A DNA stretch of 64,000 bases from Nothopassalora personata (Eukaryota > Ascomycota > Dothideomycetes > Mycosphaerellales > Mycosphaerellaceae): positions 868,001-932,000 of the forward strand of contig CM066293.1 in NCBI GenBank assembly GCA_033816765.1. The letters are read 5' to 3'. A program made the translations under genes and the position numbers. This document shows positions 32,537 to 44,314 of the stretch, one piece after another. The notes beneath the pieces were generated by a model. The model made no database searches. It had not been told where the DNA came from and saw nothing but the letters and a program-made list of their open reading frames with translations. The stretch's first letter is position 1. The number at the start of each line of letters is the position of its first letter.

Positions 32537-34329
32537 GGTGGCTGAAGCTGAAGCGGCGACCAGGACCGATGGGTATTGGATGCGGTCGCAACTTCTTTGT
32601 CTGTCGGCACACGGCCGCGACGAGGTCGTGTGAGTATCAGCAGCGGTATCGAGGTCAGTCGCCGCTCATCCGAGGAGCTGTGTCGCGCGCGCAGGTATGG
32701 AGGAGCAGTGGTGTTGCGGCTGGCCAGATGCGGCGATGGTGAGCTCGCGACTGATCGTCGCCAGGGTGGGACCGCGATAAGGGGCTGTCGACGCGATGTG
32801 CTGTACAGTATTAGACAAGACACCGGTATGTTGATGTTGCAGTGAAACAACTGGTGGTGCGTGTCTTGCGATATGGCAATATGGACCACGTGCTTGTTGA
32901 TGTGATATCGCGCGATCAGACGACTGTCCAGCTGTGGCAGGCCCGAAGGCGCGGCACCGGCTAGGAGATAGGGAGTCTAGCTCAGGTAGCTATACCTCTG
33001 AACCAGAATGCGCTGGCTAGCGATCGTAATGCCGTGTTCCCCACCAATGAAGAGCTGTCGCGGAAACTGGCAGAGACAGTCGTCAAAAAGCAGCATCCAT
33101 CATTAAAGGCAAGAACAAGGAGAGGCCAGCAGAGTCACTAATACTCCGATGGTGACAGCGTAAGTCGCGGCCTTGTGGCACAACTTCGTCGCGGACTAAT
33201 CAGCCGCCGTAACACAAGCCAAAGACCTGAACCAGAACCACCAGGATGCGAGTGTGACATGTAGCTCTCTATCGCATGTACTCTATGTATTACATACATG
33301 GTCATGATGAAGTGCACGACAGCGAGCCCGCAACCCGGCCTGCGATAAGCTGCGAGCGTTACTGTGATAAGCCTGCAAGCACCCTCCCTTTCTCCCGCCC
33401 TTCAGATGCACGGTCAAACACGCTGACGTCCACGCCTGAACTGCGGCGCCATTATCAATGTCTGCAATGATGCAACTGGCTCACTGATCACTTCCGCTCC
33501 GTCGCCACCACTCAGCGATGACAGACAAGTACATCCAAAAAGTACATCCATCATGTCCAGCACATACAGGATTCTTTCAGGTGCCACGAGCTCCCACCTC
33601 ATCACGCCTTGTAGGATCAAGGCCACCGCAAGACTGTGGAGGTATTCTCAACGTAGCCGACGTAGAACCATCGTAACTCGTAACTCCAACACCGTCATAC
33701 ACCATCACCGAAATATCGCAACCGCTTCATCGGAACAAGAAGCCATGAATGACCCCAAAAGCCGCGGACCGATGGCTTCCCATTTCGGTACGTACCTCTC
33801 AGATGGACCACGCAAGGCTGGGGTCCGCCTTGTAAAGCTCTCCGTTAACTGTCGCGCCGAGTCTCGGGCACCGCGATTAAGCCTTGAACAACCATAACGG
33901 TGCATGAAAAGTGTGAAACTAGTGGAGATGGAAGTTTGGAACTAGGGTATTAAGTCTGGAAATCAGGGTATGAAAAACCATGTTTATTACAAGTAGTGGC
34001 ACCCTTAAGGTGCTTATATAAGTCTTCTTTTGATAAGAGGCCCTCAATCCCTGTAATTCAGGTGCCTAATCTCATTTCCCAAGAACAAGTAATTACCACA
34101 CTCAATCAGGTTATGTCACCCTCAAAACCTGCTACCCATGCATCATCCTGGCGCTTTACAAAAAGACATTGCAGTTGTTCTTCTTCGAGAGCGACGGCCT
34201 ACACTTGCGCTAAGACCGCAGTCGCGTGACTAATGTTGATGGGGACCGACACGGCTAGCAGGTAGAACATCATCTGCTGCATCACCACGAACCTTTCCGT
34301 CGAGATTGGTTTTGACAGGAACCCCCCAA
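32537..34329. other. 1.8-kb region without supported gene
   Basis: Upstream of the hypothetical protein (a CACGTG box at 32887-32892) and downstream of dipeptidyl peptidase IV. Short frames on both strands have no recognisable content. The part around 33900-34100 is locally AT-rich. Confidence 0.4.
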
Positions 34330-36825
34330 TCAAACCACCACCTCCCGCTTCGTCCACGCATGCTGCACCACCATCCCCGCCTTCCTCTCCTTCTCCTCCC
34401 AAAGCCTCTTCGTCAAGAACTTATAAATCCAAGCTCCAGCATTGTTATACACAATGTTATGATCACTATCCGTGAACGCCATCATCTCCATCTTCTGCGG
34501 ACTCACGCCCTCGCCCACCAGCAAATCCACCAGCGCCGCGGTGTTCTGATAGTGCACATTGTCGTCGCCAGTGCCATGCATTATGGCAAAGCCGCCCCGA
34601 ACATTCTTGAACCCTGCCACATTACGGACGGCCGTCTCGTTGTAGCCTGCTTCGTTCTCCGAGAGGAGTTTCATGTATCGTTCCGTGTACATACTGTCGT
34701 AGAACCGCCAGTCTGAAACTGGAGCGGTAATGAGTCCCAAGGAGAAAACGTCCGAAGCTTGCTCCAGAACTTTGGCCGTCAGGTACCCTCCAAACGACCA
34801 CCCCCACATTCCCACTCTCTCAGCGTCGATGAAGGAGTTCTGCGCGATGAGTTGCTCCGCGGCCCAAATCTGATCCAGTGGTTCCAGACGTCCAAGGTGT
34901 CGGGTGACGGCGCTGCGGAACGCACGACCTTTGTAACCAGTGCCGCGGTTATCGACGGTGTAGGTGATATACTCCAGCTCCGGCTCGGAGGAAATGTAGG
35001 CGCGCCATGTGAGAGTTTTGAAGCTCTTGCTGACTTCTTGCGCGCCTGGGCCGCCGTAAGGGGTGAAGAGGACGGGATAGTTTTTGGAAGGGTCGAAGTT
35101 TGGTGGGAGGCGTTGCATTACGTTTAGACTGTAGCCGTCGGGGTGCGGGAGCGAGAAGTATGTGATGTTGGGAAGGGCGAGGCTGCTGATGTTTGCTACC
35201 AATTCGGTGTTGGAGGTGAGGACTGAGAGGGGTGTGGTGGTGGAGTTGACGCTGTAAACTTCTTGATAGGGAACGTCAGGGCCTTGATAGGAGAGGATGT
35301 AGTAGTCGCCCTGGCTGGAGAAGGAGGCGGACCAGTACGCCGCGACTGAGTCGTCGACGAGGGCTGTCTTCTCGCCGGTGGCGTAGTTGATGGAGTAGAG
35401 GTGACGTTCGGTGCTGTCATGTTCGGTGGAGAGGTAGTAGATGAGCTGGCGGTTTGTGTCGACTTTGAGGATTGAGGTGACTTCCCAGTCTCCAGAGGTA
35501 AGAGCTTTGGCTTCGCCGCCTGAGACCGAGTGGAGGTAGATGTGCATCCAACCGCTCTCGTCGGACTCGTCCACGTAGTAGGCGTTTGTTGGAGTGGTAG
35601 TGTTCTGATAGGTTTTGTTAGTGGTGTTGCCACCGCCGCCGATTGCGCCGATGTATTGAATAGCCAGGGTATTGTCGAGCCACCCATCGGTGCCATCTCG
35701 CTCACGAACGACCTGCGAGGTACCAGTAACGGGGTCCACCAAGACGTGCTTGTCGAGATCCTGCACGCGATTGAAGACACGATAGATGACCGCCGAGTGC
35801 TCCTTGGTGACCCACGCGACTTCTCCGACCACTTGATCGTCACGTTCGAACGCGGTGATCGGGACATTGCGAATAGTGTTGGATGCCACTTCGAGGATAT
35901 TGAAGTCCACGGTTGGATTGGTCGATCCGACCTTTGGGTAGCGAAGCTCCAGCTCCCGGGGATATGGCGGGGCAATCTCCTGGTTGTTCATGTAGTATGG
36001 AATGGTGAAAGTCTCCACGCCAGTCTCGTTCATGCTCAAGAAGGCGATGTACTCTGCATCGGGCGAAAACCAGAACGTCTTGCGATCTCCAAAAACCTCC
36101 TCTTCATAGACCCAGTCAGGCACTCCGTGAGACAGATCTACAGAGAGTATTCGTTAGCGTTCATCCTGTGAGTACTAAACAGTGCCACCGCCTTCGCGAG
36201 GGAGTGCATCGTTTACAACAGTGTGATGCAATCGGGTCAATGCTGTTAGGATGATGGACACATTTCACTTACCAGGACCACCATCAGACGTCACTTGCGT
36301 GATCTCGCCATTGGTGTTGATGAACAGATTGTTGCCTCGCACAAACGCAATAGCATCGCCCGTTGGAGCAAACTCGGCGTACTGAATGTCACCAACTTGA
36401 TCGCCCACAAGTGGTGTCGTCTCTCCCGTCTCAACATCTTGGATCAAGTAATTCGCGAAGTAGCTGTGGCGATACTGCTTAGTGTAGTTGGTCGCCCATA
36501 GAACTCGCTGCTGGTCAGGACTGAGAGTGTACGCATAGTAGTCGGCTGGCACCTTGTCGGCGGGTACGAAAGTGGTGTTGGTGCCACTCGCGATGCTACG
36601 GAAGACCAAGGCACCTTCCGAGACCAGCACGTATTGGCCATCCTCGCCTCCTGAGATCCAGGACACCGACTGCGATGTGGCTGTGTTACGGGCAGTAGGC
36701 GTGGTTTCGTTGTACGTGAGCCTCCTGTCGCCACCTCCAAGTGGTTGATGTGGCTGCCTTGGGGGATCGATAGCGGTGGCGGATGTTAGCAATAGTGCCA
36801 AATACAGTACCTCGAACGTGGCCAT
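34330..36825 (-). CDS. Secreted dipeptidyl peptidase IV (S9B)
   Basis: Exons 36825-36273 and 36137-34330 (135-nt intron GTAAGT...TGTAG) join to 786 residues, typical for fungal DPP IV. The start [18 protein letters not shown] is a signal peptide. The N-terminal half is the beta-propeller, with [11 protein letters not shown] (the Glu-Glu motif that anchors the substrate amino terminus) just after the splice. The C-terminal hydrolase domain has the nucleophile GWSFGGY, Asp in GTGDDNVH and His in DSDHNI. Many N-glycosylation sequons are present. It removes X-Pro dipeptides from peptide N-termini outside the cell. No C-terminal membrane anchor. Confidence 0.95.
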
Positions 36826-37728
36826 CTTTGCTGCCCAGAGCTGGCTCTTCAATGGCACAATCCGCCCAGTGGCCTGTCAAATTCTGCTGTCGTCCCCTTT
36901 GTTCTGTATCGGCATATCAACAAACGTCAAGTACGTCCGATGCTACGTCAAGATCAAACTCAACCTTGCATGCGTGAGTAGCACGAGCCCGGCCTTTTGT
37001 AACACGCAGATGTTGCCATTGCCAATAATTCCTATCTCGTGTCCACACTGTCCCTCCACTCAACTATCACGAGCGGTGGAGAGCTGCTTGGCATTTGGGG
37101 GTGCTACCTTCCTCATTGGACGTCATGAACGATGGGATCGACAAGCACTAAGAAGTTTACCTACCGGCGAGCCGCTTGTTCAAGGCTAGCGACGTCTTGG
37201 CTGCATCTTCGGGCATGTCGGCCGGATCGTGTATCAGATGTAGTTGATGTTCACGAAATCCTGTTGTGCATTGCCTTTACCATGGCCGGCGGACCTTGAG
37301 CCATCGTTCGCCATCGAATGAGATCGATTGACGTGGGCGAGCAGGAGCTGAAGCCGGTTGATCGCATCTCGCCGAAGTCGGCTGCTTTCGGCGCGGTGCT
37401 TGGTCATGGTTGTTTCACCAAGGGATCCTCGCCATCAACATGCGCCAAACCATCACAGACCGAATAATGAGACAAACGGGCTTCATCGGGTCCTAAAGCA
37501 CGTTGCGCAAGCATGCTGCGCAGACCGCCATGTGGTATCGAAGTGCTGCTCACGCCACCGCGAGACGTGGGAGCACGGCCACCCGCATGATGGGGTGATT
37601 CTGGGCGTGATCTGTCAAGAATGCAGAGTATAAGACGGCTTGGTGGACGGACGAGGTGCAGTATAGGAATTCTCTGCTTGCCCGTTGCTGCTACCACCGC
37701 CACACACTGATTACCGACTACACGTGCA
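36826..37728. other. Intergenic region, no supported gene
   Basis: Divergent spacer between the DPP IV start and the first F-box-like gene. Frames on the minus strand near 37404-37913 are shadows of the plus-strand gene. Confidence 0.4.
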
Positions 37729-38382
37729 ATGAAAGCCAAGAACAGTCTCTCGACGCTGCCTGGAGAGCTACGCAATCGCATCTGGCGGGATGTTGTCCAG
37801 ATTGATGGGCCGTTGGACGTCGAGCCTCTCTGCGCTGACACCAACAAGACGAAGCTGCGCCAGCCAGCCTTAGCCTTCGCCTGCCGAGCACTGCGCGAGG
37901 AAGTCTTGAGCATCTTCTACTCCGAAAACACATTCTTCCTGGGCAAGATAGGCTACCACGGCTACGGCGATCTCCGTCTTTACGACTTCAACCTCCGCAT
38001 CGAACGATGGCGCGGCAGACTTGGGCAGCACGCCAAGTTTCTGACCCATCTCAGCATGATTATCGATGGCGCTGTCTATGCCTGGGATGATAGACTTATG
38101 CCGAGCGACGCTGTGTATGAGATGGACACACGAAGGAATGGCAAGATACGTTTTGAGATGAACGGTCGTCCTAGGTGCCTCTGCCGGTTAAAGGAAGGCG
38201 TTGAGAGGAGTGCAGTCAGAGATGGGAGACTGCTTCTGGACGTGATGCAAGAGTACGGTGCATGCTATTACGAAGCTGTGAAAGAAGGACGCTGCAATAA
38301 CTGCGGACTTTCCAGGCTGGAGAAGTTCGGCAAGAGCAGACAGAGTCGCCAGAAGAATTGGGAAGATATGGTCACTTGTTGA
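37729..38382 (+). CDS. F-box-like LPGELRN protein, copy 1
   Basis: A single-exon frame of 217 residues. It opens with LSTLPGELRNRIW, the degenerate F-box-like or 2EXR-type motif common in large Dothideomycete gene families. A CRALREEVLSIFYSENTFFLG segment follows, which in this family means 'former residues at which the first exon helix packs' only by analogy. The C-terminal Cys pairs are CLCR and CNNCGL. The paralogue at 38753 shares the same plan. The F-box suggests a link to SCF-type ubiquitin ligases, but the motif is weak and function is unknown. Confidence 0.7.
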   Translation: MKAKNSLSTLPGELRNRIWRDVVQIDGPLDVEPLCADTNKTKLRQPALAFACRALREEVLSIFYSENTFFLGKIGYHGYGDLRLYDFNLRIERWRGRLGQHAKFLTHLSMIIDGAVYAWDDRLMPSDAVYEMDTRRNGKIRFEMNGRPRCLCRLKEGVERSAVRDGRLLLDVMQEYGACYYEAVKEGRCNNCGLSRLEKFGKSRQSRQKNWEDMVTC

Positions 38383-38752
38383 TGTGAAAGAAGGTGTAGT
38401 ATCGGCAAGCCATTCGGCAGCCGAACATTTTCTTCACATGCGCAGACCTGGTCTTCGCTGGCGGCTGTTTGGCGGCGCCACTCTCAAGTGCTTGTCAAAC
38501 GTTGCACTGCAAGCTCAGCTTCTGCTGAGCCATTCAACACACTCAACTTTCTTCTGCAACACGTTCGCATACATTGAACGGACTCCGGAATTACGGGGGA
38601 CCTTGCCAGCTTATCCAACGTCAGACGAGCAACTTTCGACCGGAAGCCACATGGACCTTTGAAGCGTGAGGCTCGACACTGTTCCACACGAGCATCAGCC
38701 ACGACATGTATAACGCCTTCGCCACACCCGCACACTCGCGCCCGTTCTAGCA

Positions 38753-39418
38753 ATGCAACGAAACATGCTGTTCAAATTACCAGCAGAGTTGAGGAACCTG
38801 ATCTACCAACATATAGTGGTGGACGAGGAGCCGATCGACCTGCTCAGACTCAAATGGATGAAGGACATGACTGGCTACGAAGTATCATTGATTCCAGAAC
38901 CTGCCCTTGCTCGGACTTGCAAAGCGATCAGGATGGAAGTGCTGTCTTTGTATTACTCTGAGAATGCCTTCAGCTTTGGCACCGGCACTCATGCCCTAAA
39001 CATGAACAAAATCACGGAAACACTGTCGCGATGGTTGACCAGACTGGGGTCCAACGCTCGCTTCCTCCGAAGCATCGACCTTGATGTCAACTGTGAAATA
39101 CTTGGACCAAGAAACGCAGCATACTCTCTAAGGGATTTCTGGGAGATACTACACATGTCAATACAAAGCAATGGGCTTGCTCTCGACATCGAGCTGGTAG
39201 GAGATCCTTTGGCAGGCGAGCTTTGCATCTGCGCAGCCAAGCGAGAAGCAGAGAGCCGAAGCATCTCAAGGCATGCACCACTTTTCGATATGCTCACAGC
39301 AGCGAGTCGCTTGTACTTCACGACCACTGAATATGGCGAGTGCGATGAATGCCAGCGGCCCCGTTTGACGGAGGCCAGAAAGGTGAACGGATCCATCTAT
39401 ATCTCTGATGTTGAGTGA
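38753..39418 (+). CDS. F-box-like LPAELRN protein, copy 2
   Basis: A single-exon frame of 221 residues, 370 bp downstream of its paralogue and in the same direction. Matching landmarks are FKLPAELRNLIYQHIV, CKAIRMEVLSLYYSENAFSFG, SRWLTRLGSNARFLRSIDLDV, CICAAKREAES and YGECDECQRPRL. The spacing of the helix and Cys motifs matches copy 1, but sequence identity is low outside them, so the duplication is old. Function unknown. Confidence 0.7.
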   Translation: MQRNMLFKLPAELRNLIYQHIVVDEEPIDLLRLKWMKDMTGYEVSLIPEPALARTCKAIRMEVLSLYYSENAFSFGTGTHALNMNKITETLSRWLTRLGSNARFLRSIDLDVNCEILGPRNAAYSLRDFWEILHMSIQSNGLALDIELVGDPLAGELCICAAKREAESRSISRHAPLFDMLTAASRLYFTTTEYGECDECQRPRLTEARKVNGSIYISDVE

Positions 39419-40061
39419 GGGACTGAACATTCTGGAAGCATATAAGCTTGGCTCCAACCTTGGGGCTTGTATGGTTATACAAAACGTCTTTGCCTGCAAA
39501 AATCGCACGTTCAGCCAACACGCCGCGGTCCCCGTGGCCGCCCGTGCTTCGAGATTTTTTCCAACAAATTCTGCGATGGTTAAGGTTTTTACTTCGACCT
39601 TTCGAGCTCTTAGCCGGAGTTCTCGCTAGAGCCGATTGTGGACCGCGACTACGCAGCGCCTCGAGCGATCAATCAGAGATGCTCCAAAAGCTGTTTTGGC
39701 CAATGTCCTCTGCTGTCGAAGTGAGCAGACGGGAGACAGTGTATGCGAAACTCGGTCCTGCATTCTATCGTACAGAGATACGTTATGCCCATGTCAATGG
39801 CATCCCTCCCGCATTTGGGCACGCTGCCATGACACGCTCCTTCCTGCGCCTATATCCTCCACACTTTCATCTTGTCATGGCTGGCAACCTAATTAAAAGC
39901 CGACCTAATCGAGAGACGAACACTCTAAAGTACAAAGATGCCACCCAGACACCACTCAAGCCATCAAACGTTCCCAACCACAGATGAAATGCCCTCGCCC
40001 CAACGAAGTTCACTTTACGCCCGTGCTACAACACCTCCGGTCTTACGGTGCACGACAAAAG
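39419..40061. other. Convergent spacer, nothing recognised
   Basis: Between the second F-box-like gene and the 3' end of the minus-strand gene ending at 40062. Frames present lack protein-like composition. Confidence 0.4.
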
Positions 40062-41029
40062 CTACGTGACATCCATCGACCGTTCACTCTCGAATCTCTT
40101 GGATCGATTTCGGAGCATTTGTAAACGTTTGAAAGAGCCAGTCGAACTTGCGCCAGACTCACTCCGATTACCTCGTCGAGACTTTCTCAAGAACTCCTGG
40201 TACTGCCGCTCCACCTTCAGCCTCTCAACATTGACGTACGCGACAAGCATTTCATCCTCGGAATCTTCACCATCAAGTCGTGCACTCTCTACCGCCGCGG
40301 TCAGCATTTCCTGCAAGTTATCTAAGTTCGGCTCCTCTGATGTCGGGGTCGCCATCCTACCAGCCCAAGGATGGCGGCTGCGCCATCGCTCGACGGCTTC
40401 GCGGGACTCTAGGCCTCGAGCGACCTTGTGGATGACACGATGGTGCTCGGAGCAGATGGCATAGGAAAAAGCTGTCGCGAGCTCCTCGACCAAGTCATCG
40501 CCTTGGAGGTGCGGTTTCTCGGCGGCTATTAGGATCTTTCCAACTGCTGCGCGAAAGTACACTTCCGGAATCATGCGTTGACATGGTGATCTGCTTTCTG
40601 TCTTGCCTCGACATTGACACCACATTTCGCCCTGATATACGAGCGGTGTCAAGTCGAAAGATAGTAGCGTTAGTAGGTCGGCGTATTCGCTGACCATGGA
40701 CCCAGGTAAGTCGAACTCATTCACTGCAAGCGAAGGACATTAAGTAAGTAGGTTTTCAAGAGGGGGCAATGGAATGTAAAGTCCACTGAATGACTTACTA
40801 GCTCGAAATAACACGTCTCTCCTCAGTCCAGCATACGACCCGGAGCCACTACTCGGAGCTGACGGCTAGATCAGATTTACTCCTCCGGATCCTCGAGGCA
40901 GTGTTACATACTTGAAACGCCACTCGACGAATCTGAGTTCTTCCCCAAGCTCTGCTTCGATGGCCGTTGATTCAGTCTCCTCGCACTATGTTTCGAAGGC
41001 GGAGATGGACGATTCCAAAACTCGTTCAT
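40062..41029 (-). CDS. Three-exon protein with CxC...C motif, unknown function
   Basis: Exons 41029-40912, 40858-40799 and 40723-40062 join to 279 residues; introns are 53 nt (GTATGT...TCAG) and 75 nt (GTAAGT...TGCAG). The N-terminal part is Ser/Pro-rich and disordered. A short Cys motif follows (MWCQCRGKTESRSPCQRMI), like the CxGxTxxGxxCxxxI putative zinc-binding motif of fungal proteins. A helical region with AICSEHHRVIHKVARGL adds His/Cys, and the C-terminal tail is basic and Ser-rich. An upstream in-frame ATG at 41047 is an alternative start. No named family recognised. Confidence 0.6.
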
Positions 41030-42240
41030 GACTATTGCTGATGGCATCGTGTACGTCGAAGCAGGAACACTCTGCCGTGTCGTCCACCTTCATATGCAGG
41101 TTCCAGCCGTATATCGGCTCACGCAACGCAGGGATAACCCCATGGAGGCTCGATCCGCGGAGTCCTGGTATATACTGCTGCTTGCATATACAGGCGTCCG
41201 TTGCATCAACCGTGGTCTGTAGCGGATCTTTGACGCGTTGATAGTCCGATCGCGGTGAATGCATCGGGCTCGCTGTAGAATTGCGATTGAGATTGGTCAT
41301 ACTGTAGTGTCTGTGAAGGGAATGAGGCTTGGTGCAGGACAGTTGTCAGAGGTGTCAGTGGGAGTGAATTCCGACGCACCGATGTCTCGTAGGATCAACA
41401 AGCAGTTGCTGATTGTCGATCAATACTGGCTTGCGCGCTTCACGGCTCGGTTCCTGTCTCGAGCTGTTCATACTTTGGTCGCTGTCAATCCGGGAGCGGT
41501 ACTGTGGGTATGCTTCAAGCTGCACCATCTACGTAATGGCATCGACATTTGCGCCATTGGAGATCTTGCACACCAAGGCTACGCCCTGTAACGTCGTTGA
41601 CCTCTATCTACTCCCGGGTTCTTCACTTGGACGACACCACCACCTCGCTTCGCATCCTGCACACGATCCTTTCCCCAGCATTGAAGCCCTTCGCCCTGCA
41701 TCTGAATTGTCATCAGTGAAGGTTGATTCGGAAGGACGACGAATACCGGTCGCCTTTCGCGTCAACATCCAGATCTACGGCAGATACTGTGTATGCTCTT
41801 TGCGAAAGTTGCTGGTCGAAGCGAAGTCGTCGATCTATCCCGCGTAGGTTTCGCTACACGTCATATACGATTGGCGATTGCGACGACGAGAGTTCAGACC
41901 ACATCCGGACTCCAAATCAGGACTGACTAATACACGCGCTGCGCCTGCTTTCAGTCATGTGTCGCGTGCCTGCCGTCCTCGAAATATACAAGAAAGGCAG
42001 GCTGAGGGTCCGATGCCCTATGTCCAACATACGGTCCGTCCATTCACGAGGCTTGGATCATCCAATACGCGTCGCTAGCGATATCAAGCACGAAATTAGA
42101 GCCAAGTCGTCACCACTGTTCCCAGGAGTAAAGAAGTCCTCAGCAAGGCATTAACAGCCTAACGTCCATACGGCATATGGCTGTCATGTTGGACAATCGC
42201 GGGCACTGCATTTAGCAAATCAAGGACAACGTGAACTCAG
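41030..42240. other. Region with possible coding exons, unresolved
   Basis: Plus-strand frames with protein-like composition occur at about 41530-41847, 41723-41926 (contains ALCESCWSKRSRRS) and 41957-42154, in different frames. A possible intron (GTAGGT at 41844, CTAAT branch, TTTCAG at 41955) lies between two of them. I could not build one consistent gene, so this may be a decayed gene or unrecognised exons. Confidence 0.25.
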
Positions 42241-42444
42241 ATGCCAGATATTCCTGTTGTCAACATGGACGGGACAGGAATAGTGCGGGAGCTCGAGCAG
42301 TTTCTGGCGACGCAGCTGGCATATGGCCAACTTCATCAGCCATCATCGGAATTGCGATTACGCAGGGATCTATATCGATTGCTGCCAGAACTTCTAGTCC
42401 AACGCAATCGCACCAAACTGCTGCTAAATGCGCCGATAGCGTAA
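42241..42444 (+). CDS. Possible small protein, 67 aa
   Basis: ATG-initiated frame with a helical, protein-like composition (IVRELEQFLATQLAYGQL, LRRDLYRLLPELL) and normal codon use. No homologous family recognised and no splice partner. Confidence 0.35.
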   Translation: MPDIPVVNMDGTGIVRELEQFLATQLAYGQLHQPSSELRLRRDLYRLLPELLVQRNRTKLLLNAPIA

Positions 42445-42859
42445 CGTCGAGGCCACGCGTGGTGTTTTTCTATGAATGGTTTTACAGGCACTGCTTCATC
42501 GATGTTCGCTTTGACAGTTCGCTCAGATACCGATAGGCAACAGAACATGTATGTACCGTCATGACGACGTCGTGTCATAGCAGGGCAGTGTGAAGACGGG
42601 ACTGTTCGGGTGATCTCCACGAAGCATTTCTCGTTTCCAAATCCGATCTTCACTTCTTGCACTGTCTTCACTCCGCGCCATATTTCTTACACGCGTCCTT
42701 CACTCTGTGCGCACTCTCTGGACTATTCGTGTTGATAGTCCCTGACCAGTCCCGCTGCAATGAGCGAATACCAAGCCCTGTGACCTGCAACAGTCCCCTT
42801 GACTGTCAACGACCTGTTCCGATCCATGATATTACCGCTCTCTTCGACAGCCAGCACAC

Positions 42860-43216
42860 CTAGTATCCAAGCTGCGTGTATGACGGCATCATATCAATCG
42901 CCGGCGATCTTCGACGCGGTCGATCCGGCGCGAGGTGTAATCTCTTGAGGAGGCGGTCGTTCCTCTCGTTGATGTCGTGGAGCCATTGTTTTGCGCGCTC
43001 AGATCTTGATGAGCCGTTTGAGGAGAAACTCGTGGCTCGTGTTGTAGGCGCACTCACTGATTTGTTCGACATCGTTCGTTGGAGTGTCCTCTTAATTGGG
43101 TCCAAGAAGGCCGATTGTCGATCTTGATCTTGATATTGGTCGTCGAAAGATGTGGTAGTAATCTGGTACGTATAGCTCTCCTTGCCGGTGCGGCGGTAAG
43201 CTGAGTTCGCAATCAT
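42860..43216 (-). CDS. Small basic protein, 118 aa, unknown
   Basis: ATG-initiated frame (MIANSAYRRTGKESYTYQI) with a Ser/Arg-rich middle, then a helix SERAKQWLHDINERNDRLLKRLH and a short tail. The composition is that of a real small protein. No family recognised; the downstream plus-strand frames overlapping it look like shadows. Confidence 0.45.
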   Translation of the reverse strand: MIANSAYRRTGKESYTYQITTTSFDDQYQDQDRQSAFLDPIKRTLQRTMSNKSVSAPTTRATSFSSNGSSRSERAKQWLHDINERNDRLLKRLHLAPDRPRRRSPAIDMMPSYTQLGY

Positions 43217-43844
43217 CGTTGGGGTGGTTATATAACGTCTTGTTCGAGGCGCAGTCGGTCAAGGAGAGGAGCGGGCGGCCAGTGAACGTTAGGTCATACT
43301 AAGCATCATCATTGACTTCCATATCGTGGTGGCTCGGTTGTGGAAGGCAGCCGTGTCGCCGGGCGTCGGAATGTGCTGGGTGAGGAATGAGAGGGGACAC
43401 ATCAGCAGGTATAGTAAGATCATATCTTTGCTCGGCATTGCAGTCCGTCTTGACTTGTGCGCGAGATCTCGCAGAAAAGTCAATGGTTGCGGAAAGGGTA
43501 TCCTCGCGGTCTTGAGACGGTTCTTGACTCGAAGCTCTCTATACCATAAAGTCGGTGTCCAGGACGGACGTTCAGTGCCGACAGAATATTGTGTGCATCT
43601 GGAATGCCGCGTGGTGATATCCCTGTGGAGTCGTAAGCTGTGCTGATCTTATCTCAGCGGGCTCAGACACGCTGCTAGAGTTTCTTAAGGCGGCGGACAG
43701 AGCGGGCACTAGGGATTAGGCCAGCTATAGCGACCCGACGCCAATTCGCGCAGGGAGTCTAAAACCAAATAGGGCTGCTCTAGTACTTACGATTGCCGCG
43801 TTATACATAAATAATAGTAGTCTCTCCGAAGAATATAACCTATA

Positions 43845-44110
43845 TTTTTTAAGGAAATAATATAATAAATATCGTTTCTCGAGAAACTATAGCCGGGGCA
43901 TTAAGATATAGTTTGAAAAAGGATATACGATATATAAATAATAGATAATACGTATACCGGATAGGGCGTAGTAGTAAGAATATAATAAATATACCTTTTT
44001 AAAGAAATAATATAATAAACATTGTTTTTTAAGAATAAAAGTTAGGCGCATTAAGAGATAGTATAAAAGAAGAATATCTAAGGTATAAATAATAGATAAT
44101 ACGCGTATAT
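43845..44110. repeat. Diverged ~150-bp tandem repeat, AT-rich
   Basis: Two copies with a 150-bp period: GAAATAATATAATAAA at 43854 and 44004, and ATAAATAATAGATAATACG at about 43935 and 44085. They lie inside the left part of the TIR element. Differences between copies are mostly transitions. Confidence 0.65.
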
Positions 44111-44162
44111 TAGTCTCTACGATATATTAGATAGTGTTTAATAAAAGTATATTTTATCTCGG

Positions 44163-44314
44163 TGTCACGAAGCGACACCAGGCACATGTGAATGGACCCT
44201 GCAGTGAAAGATCGGCCCGGAACAACGTTGTTCCGGCGCATTTAAATAGCTCGCGCATCTCGCGCTCTTCTTCGTAGACTCGTATTGCAACTCGTCTACC
44301 ACCTGCCCGTCACA
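44163..44314 (+). repeat. 5' LTR (152 bp)
   Basis: Begins TGTCACGAAG and ends CCCGTCACA. It contains the 20-bp perfect palindrome CCGGAACAACGTTGTTCCGG (44217-44236) and a TATA-like TTTAAATAG just after it (44239-44247), which should set the transcription start about 30-40 nt on. Confidence 0.93.

Noticed and set aside
30852..32889. Long overlapping frames antisense to and upstream of the 605-residue hypothetical gene (for example 32224-32889 and 31210-31653)
   Set aside because: Arg/Ser/Thr/Pro-rich shadow frames of a GC-rich coding region, with no domains or splice support.
35196..35975. 259-residue minus-strand frame overlapping dipeptidyl peptidase IV
   Set aside because: A +1 shadow of the peptidase, made of Ser/Thr/Pro runs; the peptidase frame has clear catalytic motifs.
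41413..41847. 144-residue plus-strand frame
   Set aside because: Neighbouring frames look equally or more protein-like and no consistent splice model emerged; recorded as an unresolved region only.
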